Positions 53,589 through 60,757 of a stretch of 64,000 nt of DNA are shown in pieces. Source of the DNA: Bacteroidales bacterium (lineage in GTDB: Bacteria > Bacteroidota > Bacteroidia > Bacteroidales > P3); NCBI GenBank assembly GCA_016292015.1, contig JAEEZY010000023.1, positions 1 through 64,000 on the forward strand, in the 5' to 3' direction. Both the position numbers and the translations under genes were made by a program. How positions within the stretch are numbered: position 1 is the first letter of the stretch; each line of letters starts with the position of its first letter. The notes below the pieces were generated by a model. It searched no databases and was not told the DNA's origin. It worked only from the letters and a program-made list of their open reading frames with translations.

Positions 53589-54218
53589 TCAGTTCGTCAA
53601 ATTCTCCCTCATCCAAGCCTCCTCCTGTTCGTATCGTGCTATATGTTCGGTCTTGAGAAGTCCGCGAATATAGGTGAACGACAGCTCGCAAGCCACCGAC
53701 GCATTTCGGTCGAAAGTCTCGTGCGTGTTTTGCAGCGTGCGGGTGACGAACATCGCCAGCGTCGCTGCCGCGAGTTCCAGGTCTGTGTTCTCCCTCAGGT
53801 ATCCGTCGCGGTACAGTTGTTCCAGATGCGGCTTCAGGTTCTCTTTCAGGATAATCTCCCTCGGCAGGAACAGCTTCTCAATCAGTTCAGGATAAGTCCG
53901 CGACACGTCGTTGACCAGCAGCGAATAGTGTTCGTGGAAGTGACCGTAGTTGTTTATCGTGAACAGCATGGCATACAGAGGGTTGGCACCTTTTTCGCGC
54001 ACCTTGTCCATATAAGCCTCCTGACCCCTGCGCGTCTGCTCCTTTATCTCAAGGAGCACCGCCTCCAGCAGCACCTCCTTGTTGGCAAAGGTCTCGTAGA
54101 GAGTGCGTTTCGATATACGCAGCTCCTTCGAGATGTCGTCCATAGTCACGCGGCGGCAGCCTTCTTTTACGAATTTCTCCGACGCTTTTGCCACTATGTC
54201 GCCCTTTGTTATTGCCAT
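53589..54218 (-). CDS. TetR-family regulator of the efflux operon
   Basis: The 209-residue protein has a standard N-terminal TetR helix-turn-helix (RVTMDDISKELRISKRTLYE, then TFANKEVLLEAVL) and a helical ligand-binding C-terminus. TetR proteins usually repress the pump genes beside them and release the DNA on binding a pump substrate. Here it is the first gene on the same strand, about 100 bp before the tolC-type gene, with its own promoter box at 54282-54289. Confidence 0.9.
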   Translation of the reverse strand: MAITKGDIVAKASEKFVKEGCRRVTMDDISKELRISKRTLYETFANKEVLLEAVLLEIKEQTRRGQEAYMDKVREKGANPLYAMLFTINNYGHFHEHYSLLVNDVSRTYPELIEKLFLPREIILKENLKPHLEQLYRDGYLRENTDLELAAATLAMFVTRTLQNTHETFDRNASVACELSFTYIRGLLKTEHIARYEQEEAWMRENLTN

Positions 54219-54281
54219 GTGTTTTGCTTAAGTGGTTGAAATATACCCTGTTTTGCGGGAATACCCTCCCGAAACGATTTG

Positions 54282-54289
54282 CAAAGATA
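54282..54289 (-). promoter_or_regulatory. -7 box (TATCTTTG, minus strand) of the tetR operon
   Basis: Plus-strand CAAAGATA, 64 bp before the tetR start at 54218. Confidence 0.65.
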
Positions 54290-54373
54290 CTAAAAAAACT
54301 CATTCGGTTTTTACGGTTTTCAACAAAAGTTTTTTTTTTACCAACACCCTCCTCAGCCCCTACCCCCAAACAC

Positions 54374-54413
54374 GACTTTGATATGACTTTGATATGACTT
54401 TGATATGACTTTG
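54374..54413 (+). repeat. 11-bp tandem repeat (GACTTTGATAT x 3.6)
   Basis: Three perfect copies at 54374, 54385 and 54396 plus GACTTTG at 54407. The unit length is that of the big arrays but the sequence differs. It lies 85 bp upstream of the tetR promoter box. Confidence 0.9.
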
Positions 54414-54667
54414 CTCCCATTATCCCCCTTCCCTCGTTTACCCCATTCTCGCTCGTCACCTCCCCCTCCGTCAGCCCGTGAAGTAATCAGTCGGTGACTG
54501 ATTACGATAGCGAAGCGGAGAACTCCGACCTCCTCGTTCGATAAAATTCATAGAATTTTTGTCTCGGAGCGACGTGCCTGCAAGTCCCCCAATTAATCAA
54601 TCTAGAGCCTCTAGTTTTTCTAGGACATCTATTCCCGTATTCCCGCTGTTGCGGCTTTTCACGCAAT

Positions 54668-54830
54668 GTGTGCCGTCGGCACACCATCCCATTAACCCCA
54701 CACTCCCAGTGTGGGGAACTGCAACCTATAAACAAAAAAAGCGTGCCGTTGGCACGCTATCCCATTAACCCTACACTCCATAGTGTGGGGCCTCAAGCCT
54801 CCCGAAAAAAAAGCGTGCCGTCGGCACGCT
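54668..54830. repeat. Tandem ~72-bp unit carrying two hairpins each (REP-like)
   Basis: Hairpin type 1 (GTGCC-GTC/GTT-GGCAC core, 7-8-bp stems) occurs at 54668-54684, 54740-54758 and 54812-54830. Hairpin type 2 (CCCCACACT with AGTGTGGGG) occurs at 54696-54716 and, with one wobble, at 54769-54790. The unit repeats about every 72-73 bp and the linkers share ATCCCATTAACC. It resembles a small REP/BIME-type cluster. Confidence 0.75.
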
Positions 54831-54900
54831 ACAACCATCATTTAAGTGATTTCAAATCCCGAGAAAAATCACAAACCCAGCACAACGAAAAGGTAATTTA

Positions 54901-54927
54901 AAAGGCGGCTCAATTGGAGTCGCCTTT
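54901..54927 (-). terminator. Terminator of the 55-58.7 kb minus-strand genes
   Basis: AAAGGCG 54901-54907 pairs with CGCCTTT 54921-54927; GCTC/GAGT extend it. On the minus strand it is followed by TTAAATTACC. Confidence 0.6.
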
Positions 54928-54960
54928 GCTTCGTTTCCTTAGTGTGACTTTGGTATTTTA

Positions 54961-55707
54961 TCACATATCTGGACCCACTACAAAGATGAAATCCTCATTT
55001 TTTGTATTTGCCCAATGTTGCGGTGCCACCAATGTGTTCAATTCATCGTCCGTAACATCCATAACTTTTTTGTTCAGTTCATTCGAAAGCCTTATTTTCT
55101 CCAAAATAGAATGGTAGGAGAATGAAATGGCCTCACTTCGCTTCATGTAGTTTGAAAAAGGCGTAGATGACATGATATTCTTTAATTTTTCATGATTATC
55201 AATTCCTTTTGACAATCCGGCAGAAGCGGCCAATTCCGAAATAATGGCTTGATCCCTGTTGTATAATTCCAGAAATGCATTCTCGTATGCATAGCAATTG
55301 CCAATCCTGCGGATTAATGGAACGTTGTCCAGATAGTCCCATAGCTCGAATGTTGTACAGAATGTTAGTTCTGGTGATTTGTTTATGGCAAAGATATCCC
55401 AACCCTCAAGATAATCGACGAACTCGTCGCATAAAGAGTCCGGCACGCTGTCCAGGTTTGAGTAGTTCTCTTTTATCTCATCATACATCCCCCTGAACTC
55501 GTCATAATAAACGGTAACTATTTCCAGATTGTTTGCCAGCTCGTCAATATTGCTTAATGTTACGAGCGCAATCCTTTGGGCTGTCTCCACCTTTTTGTTG
55601 TGCTTCGATATTTCGGCCACAAATAACGAAACCGAAAAAGCAATTAACGAGGCAGTCAGTGAGACGTACAGTTTTATCCTCCAATCTGGTACTTTTTTAC
55701 TCATCAT
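54961..55707 (-). CDS. Unrecognised protein with one N-terminal membrane segment
   Basis: The 248-residue protein has a single hydrophobic segment at about 12-32 (LYVSLTASLIAFSVSLFVAE), basic on the N-terminal side, followed by ~215 mostly helical, acidic residues ending FIFVVGPDM. A single-pass protein with a periplasmic or cytoplasmic domain is likely; the orientation is not certain. It lies 69 bp after the small lipoprotein gene. I do not recognise a family. Confidence 0.55.
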   Translation of the reverse strand: MMSKKVPDWRIKLYVSLTASLIAFSVSLFVAEISKHNKKVETAQRIALVTLSNIDELANNLEIVTVYYDEFRGMYDEIKENYSNLDSVPDSLCDEFVDYLEGWDIFAINKSPELTFCTTFELWDYLDNVPLIRRIGNCYAYENAFLELYNRDQAIISELAASAGLSKGIDNHEKLKNIMSSTPFSNYMKRSEAISFSYHSILEKIRLSNELNKKVMDVTDDELNTLVAPQHWANTKNEDFIFVVGPDM

Positions 55708-55776
55708 TCGATATGATTATCAAGATTATTAGGACGTGGATGGAATATCTTGTATATCACTCCAATTAAACACACC

Positions 55777-56244
55777 CTATTGATTTGCCTGTTTAATACG
55801 TGATATTATTTCATCCGCATTATATGTGATATCTTGAGTGTAGCCCGTTGAATTGCCCACCCATCTAAACACTATAGTGTAACCCTCTTTTTTGCAAAGA
55901 TTTGCAAATTCAAGATACCCCTCGCCGTCGGTAAGTCCTACCAAAATACTTTCGCGACATTCGTTCCACATTTCTTGTGTCAAATCGCCCAAAGCCCCAT
56001 TAATGCTTTCATCTACAAGTACTTCGTACACAACGCTCTTGTCGATAGTTTTAACTGACGTCATGGTCGTCCCGTCACCCATTTGTTCGGGGCAATCATT
56101 GTTCATTTCATTAACAAAAGCCTCGACAGTCATGTCGCACGATTGTTCGTCGCCCCCATTCTCTGCAGATTGTTTGTTGGCATTGTTGCATGACGTCAGC
56201 GCCAGGCAGACGATAGCAGCGATAAAAAGAATTGTTTTTTTCAT
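55777..56244 (-). CDS. Small lipoprotein
   Basis: The 155-residue protein has a lipobox (LALTSC) and a short, acidic mature part with MTVEAFVNEMNNDCPEQMGD and ESILVGLTDGEGYLEF. No known family is recognised. Ten bases before the start codon is the 25-bp dispersed element that also precedes the gene at 58172-58717, so both may share an upstream signal. Confidence 0.65.
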   Translation of the reverse strand: MKKTILFIAAIVCLALTSCNNANKQSAENGGDEQSCDMTVEAFVNEMNNDCPEQMGDGTTMTSVKTIDKSVVYEVLVDESINGALGDLTQEMWNECRESILVGLTDGEGYLEFANLCKKEGYTIVFRWVGNSTGYTQDITYNADEIISRIKQANQ

Positions 56245-56253
56245 GATTCAAAA

Positions 56254-56278
56254 CCCTTGTTCGTGTCGGGCGCAACTT
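56254..56278 (-). repeat. 25-bp dispersed element before the lipoprotein start, copy 1
   Basis: The element differs from 58726-58750 at one base. It contains TTCGTGTCGGGCGCAACTT on the plus strand and stops 9 nt before the start codon at 56244. Confidence 0.8.
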
Positions 56279-56491
56279 CTGGTTTGCACTGCAACAGCTC
56301 GAAATGTGCAAAATAATTGTTGTTGTTTTTTTCAGAAAGCAGAGCTGTTCATTCATTTTATTTCTAAATGTGCTCGTTTCTCATGGCCCTGGAAGCCTAA
56401 GTTGGGCAACCGTGATTCTCGTCAAGGCGTCATCGATTTATAAATTCTCCAATAAAGCAGCGCTCATGTAAATACCATCGGATGCATGTTT

Positions 56492-57079
56492 TTAGTTGAA
56501 TAGTTTTTGTATCATATATTTCGTCCCAGCACCTATGCCCATCAGCAACAGCTGGTTGCCATACTTGTCTTCTATCGCCTCATATCTGGCCGACTGCTCT
56601 GGAGTCAGCACTCCGCACTCCTTCGCGTTGTCCAGCTCTGTCTCGAGGTCGAAAAGCCACTGGTACTTTTCCATCAATAAGTTCGATTCATAGTCCGAGA
56701 GAATGTTTGTGGACGACAGTTCGCTCATGAACTGCGCATAACCGTTGTCGTAGCTTGTTATTTTCTCGTCCCACGATGGAGGCACAGGGGCGTCATTTGA
56801 TTGCAAACTGGCTACTATTGCCACAACGATACCTACGACAACCACCACCAGTAGTATCCACAACCATGCCTTGCCATGCCGCTTCTTCTTGGGCTCGTAG
56901 TATGGCTGCCTTATGTTTGTATATTCTTCCCTGACAGGTATTCCGTCAAGTAAGAACTCCACCTCCACGCAGTCGTCACCTACTTCGCGGGCTTTGTTCA
57001 GAATTGTTCCCCGCTGGCGTGGTGTGATGTATCCGTTGCGCTGTGCCAGCTCTATCAGTCGGTTAACTTCTTGCGTCAT
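56492..57079 (-). CDS. Membrane protein with N-terminal QR...EVEF module (paralog 1)
   Basis: The 195-residue protein has three parts: a ~48-residue helical module (LIELAQRNGYITPRQRGTIL, with GDDCVEVEFLLDGIP), a basic linker, a transmembrane segment (WLWILLVVVVVGIVVAIVAS) and an acidic C-terminal domain with EQSARYEAIEDKYGN. The module resembles TerB-like DGxI helical units and recurs in the next two module-bearing genes. It is 4 bp after the gene upstream, so the two are coupled. No function is known; the module probably sits in the cytoplasm. Confidence 0.65.
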   Translation of the reverse strand: MTQEVNRLIELAQRNGYITPRQRGTILNKAREVGDDCVEVEFLLDGIPVREEYTNIRQPYYEPKKKRHGKAWLWILLVVVVVGIVVAIVASLQSNDAPVPPSWDEKITSYDNGYAQFMSELSSTNILSDYESNLLMEKYQWLFDLETELDNAKECGVLTPEQSARYEAIEDKYGNQLLLMGIGAGTKYMIQKLFN

Positions 57080-57083
57080 GGCG

Positions 57084-57674
57084 TTATTGGCTTAACATAT
57101 TTATAAACATATTGACGCCCATCATGTTCCTTGCCGATTGTATCTGCTGGTATCGGTATGACTGTTCTGGCGAGAGTTTGCCCTCGTTGTAGGCTGTCTC
57201 TAGTTCGTTCTCCAACAACAAGAGTTTTCCAATATCCATATAACTACCGATATTTTCATCGTTGAAGGAGCCATTCTGCATATCGGTTATCATTTGTTCG
57301 TAACATTTCTCCAGTTTGTCGAGCTTGCGGTCATACTTGTTTCCGCCCGAGGCAACGGCTATGATGATAATCAGCACCGCCACCGCACCACCTATTCCTG
57401 CCCACAGCCATGTCTTTTTCTTTTTCTGGCTGTCCTGTGGCTGTTGCGCTGCCGGGCGTTGTGGCGCCGCGTTGGCGTATTGTTGTCTATTTTGCTGCTG
57501 CGTATTCGGTGCGGCTGGTTCATCCTTGACGGGTATGTCGTCAAGGATGAACTCAACCTCCACCAGATTGTCGCCAAGCGACTTCGCACGGTTAAGTATA
57601 GCCTCTCGCTGACTCCGGGTGATAAACCCGTTGCCCCGCGCTATCGAAATCAATTTTTCAGTATCTGGATGCAT
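57084..57674 (-). CDS. Membrane protein with N-terminal QR...EVEF module (paralog 2)
   Basis: The 196-residue protein has the module (LISIARGNGFITRSQREAIL, with GDNLVEVEFILDDIP), a long Gln/Ala-rich linker, a membrane segment (WLWAGIGGAVAVLIIIIAVA) and a C-terminal domain with SPEQSYRYQQIQSARN. It aligns end to end with the gene at 56492, including the LxPEQSxRYxxI motif, so the pair arose by duplication. Function unknown. Confidence 0.65.
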   Translation of the reverse strand: MHPDTEKLISIARGNGFITRSQREAILNRAKSLGDNLVEVEFILDDIPVKDEPAAPNTQQQNRQQYANAAPQRPAAQQPQDSQKKKKTWLWAGIGGAVAVLIIIIAVASGGNKYDRKLDKLEKCYEQMITDMQNGSFNDENIGSYMDIGKLLLLENELETAYNEGKLSPEQSYRYQQIQSARNMMGVNMFINMLSQ

Positions 57675-57703
57675 GAGTTGACTGTTTATGTGTATTTATC
57701 TTA

Positions 57704-58090
57704 TTATAGAGCAATTATCATGAGGATGATAATCATTGTTAGTGTGACACATTGCAGTATTAATCCCGTGATTGCAAGAGCATGTGTTTTTTTTGCGTTG
57801 GGGTAGGCATATTTTTCTGGGTTCTTGACTGCAAGTTTTTTCGCTTTGATGGCATAAATTACGGCGATTATGCCAATTGGAATACTGATAAAGTATGTAA
57901 ACATTTGTACAAAGGGCATCATATACGTAGCCTTAGCTACTGAGTCTGTGATGTCGGTGTGCCACAAAGCAATTGTTATCAGATCGGAAATGAGGAATAA
58001 AATTCCCACCGCGATTGATATAATGCTAAGGATAAGAGCGGCAGTCGCCCGTGGCGGTTTCTGAACTGTGTTTTCGATGTTTGAATTCAT
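57704..58090 (-). CDS. DUF4190-like multi-pass membrane protein
   Basis: The 128-residue protein has three or four hydrophobic segments (ALILSIISIAVGILFLISDL; MFTYFISIPIGIIAVIYAIK; ALAITGLILQCVTLTMIIIL). The order matches the C-terminal part of the gene at 58172 (membrane pair, KxLxxxNPExYA, membrane segment), but the N-terminal helical module is missing. It sits between module-bearing paralogs in the same operon, so it looks like a module-free version. Confidence 0.65.
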   Translation of the reverse strand: MNSNIENTVQKPPRATAALILSIISIAVGILFLISDLITIALWHTDITDSVAKATYMMPFVQMFTYFISIPIGIIAVIYAIKAKKLAVKNPEKYAYPNAKKTHALAITGLILQCVTLTMIIILMIIAL

Positions 58091-58171
58091 AATTTGATGA
58101 TTTTTATATATTATAAATTATAAATACGTCTGTGATTGTCAAGCATTTGAACTGTGATAATAATTACCACA

Positions 58172-58717
58172 TTAATATGCTATTTGAAACATTATAATTG
58201 ATATGGCGATTATAACAGCGTTTATCGCGGTTCCTATAATTGATAGAATCCATGATGTTTTGATATTGTTGTCTGCATATTGTTCAGGATTTTCTGCTAT
58301 AAGTTTTTTCAAATTAATTGAAAAAAATAGTGCCACAATACCTGCAGCAAATCCAAACAATACTAAAAAATTTAGATGATCTATCAACGACAGTAATCCT
58401 AGTGGAATGGAGCAAATGCTGAGGACAAATGCAGCCGTGGCATACTTCGGTTTCTGAATGCCTGTATTTGGCTGTGCGTATTGCTGCTGATTGGCGCTGG
58501 GTTGTTGGTATGTCTGCTGCCTCGGCGGTTGTTGCGTCGTCGAATTCTGCTGCGCCTGCGCGCCGGCGTTCTCTGGTAGTGCTGAAAGTATGAACTCCAC
58601 TTCCGTTGTGTCGTCTCCCATTTCGCGGGCTTTGTTTAGAATCATCTCGCGTTGGGCGGCAGAAAGACAACCTCTGCTCTGTGCCATTTTGACCAGTTTT
58701 TCTGTTTCGGGTGACAT
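58172..58717 (-). CDS. QR...EVEF module fused to DUF4190-like membrane domain (paralog 3)
   Basis: From the ATG at 58717 it has 181 residues: the module (LVKMAQSRGCLSAAQREMIL, with GDDTTEVEFILSALP), a Gln/Pro-rich linker and a three-segment membrane domain similar to its neighbour at 57704. The open frame continues upstream to 58795, but that extension encodes LRPTRTRV from the dispersed 25-bp element, and the paralogs all begin at the module, so I take 58717. It is the first gene of the four-gene run. Confidence 0.65.
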   Translation of the reverse strand: MSPETEKLVKMAQSRGCLSAAQREMILNKAREMGDDTTEVEFILSALPENAGAQAQQNSTTQQPPRQQTYQQPSANQQQYAQPNTGIQKPKYATAAFVLSICSIPLGLLSLIDHLNFLVLFGFAAGIVALFFSINLKKLIAENPEQYADNNIKTSWILSIIGTAINAVIIAISIIMFQIAY

Positions 58718-58725
58718 GCTTTTTA

Positions 58726-58750
58726 CCCTCGTTCGTGTCGGGCGCAACTT
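58726..58750 (-). repeat. 25-bp dispersed element before the module gene, copy 2
   Basis: 24 of 25 bases match 56254-56278, and the spacing to the start codon (8 nt) is nearly the same. Confidence 0.8.
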
Positions 58751-59042
58751 TTTAGTTGTCGCTGGCTCGGCGGCGGGGTTGTACTTTTTTGACACAACAA
58801 AGAAAGTGGAGCCAATCCATTTTGCCTCATCTTTGGCGTGTGGGCTGGACTCCCTGTATATAAAATAAGGTCAATGAATCGCTCCACATTGGATTTGCCA
58901 TATCTGATATGACACAATCCTTCAGGAACCATCATCTCTACCTTATTCCTTAATATACTTTGGTGAAGTGTCCAGTTTCACGCCATCGGAATAAAGCGAA
59001 AATGCGCTTTCTCGGCAAACCATTCTCTTGCGGTTTGCGGTG

Positions 59043-59050
59043 CAAAGATA
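59043..59050 (-). promoter_or_regulatory. -7 box (TATCTTTG, minus strand) towards the module operon
   Basis: Plus-strand CAAAGATA, about 325 bp before the first gene of the run at 58717. Confidence 0.5.
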
Positions 59051-59197
59051 CAAACTTTTCTGTATTTTCCCAAACAGCTGCCCCATAACTCCCATAATTC
59101 CCAGTGTTCCCATGCTCCACGTTATCCATATAATCCCCGAATCTTTCAATTTTTTTGGCTTTTTCTCGGAAATCTTGTTTTTTTCAGAAAAAATTTG

Positions 59198-59205
59198 TAT
59201 ATTTG
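59198..59205 (+). promoter_or_regulatory. -7 box (TATATTTG) towards the DUF6266 gene
   Basis: The box is about 215 bp before the ATG at 59420. Confidence 0.45.
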
Positions 59206-59419
59206 AGTTAGAAACATTCAAAAAAAAAGTCACTTTTCAAAATACCGACATATTTATTAATAAAGAGCAACCCCAATAACAATTAAAATAAAGCGATATG
59301 AAACACGCTGCTTATTTCCACCCACCGTAAAATCCCAACCGCAGAAATCTTGGAATTTATAATGTGATATACATTAAACTAATTAAAAATCAATTAATAA
59401 TAATTAAAAAATAAAAAAT

Positions 59420-60058
59420 ATGAGTAAATCTCGTACTTCTATGAAAATCCACTGGAACGGCCAGACTGGCGGAGTGGTCGGTTACACCGTACGCGGAAAT
59501 GATTTTTGGCGCTCAATGCCTAAATTCTATCACGATGCTTGCAACGAAGCTCAACAGCTTTGTCGAGCAAAACTATCTTTCGTCTCAAGCTTCATACACA
59601 ACATTGGAGACATCTACAAATCTGGCTATCGCCACTACAACGTCTCTAAGTGTCAGCGTGCGAACTTCTCGCACCAAATCTTCCAGGACGCACTCTCGGG
59701 CAACCTCACCGATGGGCTGGTCATCAACCCCGCCGACGTCCTCGTCGCCCGTGGCAACCTGACGCCGACCCACTCCATCGCCGCCGCCGTAGCGCCCGCA
59801 ACCCAGACGGTCACCATCTCATGGTCCGACAACTCTGGCGTGGGCTCCGCAAGTGCGACCGACAAGCTTCTCTATTGTGCATACAACTCCACCAAGCAGG
59901 AGAGCATCTACAGCGACAACGCTGCAACCCGCGCTGCCGAGACATGCTCCTTCACATATCCTGCCAACTGGAGCGGTGACACACTTTATCTCTACGCGGC
60001 ATGGACCAGCGGCACCTCCGAGTCCGACTCCACCATGCTCGGCTTCTACACCGCCTGA
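59420..60058 (+). CDS. DUF6266-like protein
   Basis: The 212-residue protein starts MSKSRTSMKIHWNGQTGGVV and has two beta-rich halves; the second contains VTISWSDNSGVGSASATDKL and LYLYAAWTSG. That pattern, a GxVGYxxxG start, an Ala/Gln/Arg segment and a WxDNSG...DK motif, is what I recall of the Bacteroidetes DUF6266 family, with no known function. There is no signal peptide. It is a single gene with its own promoter box and terminator. Confidence 0.6.
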   Translation: MSKSRTSMKIHWNGQTGGVVGYTVRGNDFWRSMPKFYHDACNEAQQLCRAKLSFVSSFIHNIGDIYKSGYRHYNVSKCQRANFSHQIFQDALSGNLTDGLVINPADVLVARGNLTPTHSIAAAVAPATQTVTISWSDNSGVGSASATDKLLYCAYNSTKQESIYSDNAATRAAETCSFTYPANWSGDTLYLYAAWTSGTSESDSTMLGFYTA

Positions 60059-60086
60059 GCCCAGTCTCAATGGTGACTCTAAAAAG

Positions 60087-60115
60087 CAAGCCCCGACCAC
60101 CAAGGCCGGGGCTTG
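60087..60115 (+). terminator. Hairpin after the DUF6266 gene
   Basis: CAAGCCCC 60087-60094 pairs with GGGGCTTG 60108-60115 around a 13-nt loop with further partial pairing; the tail is weak. Confidence 0.6.
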
Positions 60116-60162
60116 TCGCTTCTGATGGGTCTCTGATGAGGATTATGCCCTGAAATGAGTTG

Positions 60163-60170
60163 CAAAGATA
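60163..60170 (-). promoter_or_regulatory. Minus-strand -7 box facing the 3' end of the DUF6266 gene
   Basis: CAAAGATA on the plus strand reads TATCTTTG on the minus strand. No minus-strand gene follows, so it would make an antisense transcript if active. The surrounding bases resemble those of the tetR promoter at 54282. Confidence 0.35.
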
Positions 60171-60208
60171 CTAAAAAACTCTTTTGGTTTTAAAAGTTTT
60201 CTATTTTT

Positions 60209-60757
60209 TTATTTCTTCTTTTCCCTCGTTTTCGGGGCGAAGTTGTATCCGAACAGTATCGAAGGCTCAACACAGATTGTCTCGTCGCCTGTGGAGAAGT
60301 AGTAGTCGAACTGTCCCATGATGTACCAGTTGTTGTCTATCATCCGTCCGAAACGGAACTCGACGGGCAGCACCAGGTCCATATCCACGAAGCCCAGACC
60401 CACGCAGGGGCTGAAACCTACCAGCCAGGGCTTTTCATTCAGGTTGCCGAACTCCATGAGCACGCCGGCCGACACCTTGAAATCGACATAAAAGTGGTCG
60501 TACTCGTTGTATGGGTGCATGGCACCTATGAATCCGCCTGCGCCGCCTACGTAGAAACCCAAGGCGAAGTTGTCAGACAGCGGGCGCGCAAAATCGTAAC
60601 CCAGATGGATGTTCAATCCTGCGCCATGCAGGTCGATATACTCGGCCGGAAGGCCTATTCCGAAGTTCATGCCTTTAAGCCAGGGACGGCTTTCCTCCTG
60701 GGCGTATGTGGCCAAGGTGCAAAGCAGCGCAATCGCTATTATTATTGTTTTCTTCAT
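60209..60757 (-). CDS. Outer-membrane beta-barrel protein coupled to the glycosidase-like gene
   Basis: The 182-residue protein has a signal peptide (to ATYAQ) and barrel-like strands (NFGIGLPAEYIDLHGAGLNI, LGFYVGGAGGFIGAM, FEFRFGRM-type repeats). The strand pattern ends in ILFGYNF, before a lysine-rich tail. Its start overlaps the stop of the upstream gene by 4 bp (ATGA), so both are translated together; a shared role in surface sugar handling is possible but unproven. Confidence 0.7.
   Translation of the reverse strand: MKKTIIIAIALLCTLATYAQEESRPWLKGMNFGIGLPAEYIDLHGAGLNIHLGYDFARPLSDNFALGFYVGGAGGFIGAMHPYNEYDHFYVDFKVSAGVLMEFGNLNEKPWLVGFSPCVGLGFVDMDLVLPVEFRFGRMIDNNWYIMGQFDYYFSTGDETICVEPSILFGYNFAPKTREKKK

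Larger units (their letters stand above)
54219..54960. other. Non-coding, hairpin-rich interval
   Basis: No gene in 740 bp. Contents: the tetR promoter box (54282); the 11-bp tandem repeat (54374-54413); a 10-bp stem hairpin GTAATCAGTC 54483-54492 with its complement 54496-54505; a smaller AAAATTC/GAATTTT hairpin near 54542-54558; the tandem hairpin array at 54668-54830; and a terminator at 54901. Confidence 0.6.
58751..59419. other. Intergenic region with divergent promoters and a decayed-looking segment
   Basis: A minus-strand frame at 58723-58935 and an overlapping one ending at 58943 look like frame-broken coding remnant or a larger dispersed repeat, not a working gene. A minus box TATCTTTG (59043-59050) faces the module operon; a plus box TATATTTG (59198-59205) faces the DUF6266 gene, leaving a 5' leader of about 200 bp of AT-rich sequence. 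Confidence 0.45.

Noticed and set aside
58723-58935. A 70-residue minus-strand frame upstream of the module operon.
   Set aside because: It overlaps the dispersed 25-bp element, has broken continuity with the frame ending at 58943 and no recognisable motif. More likely repeat or remnant DNA.
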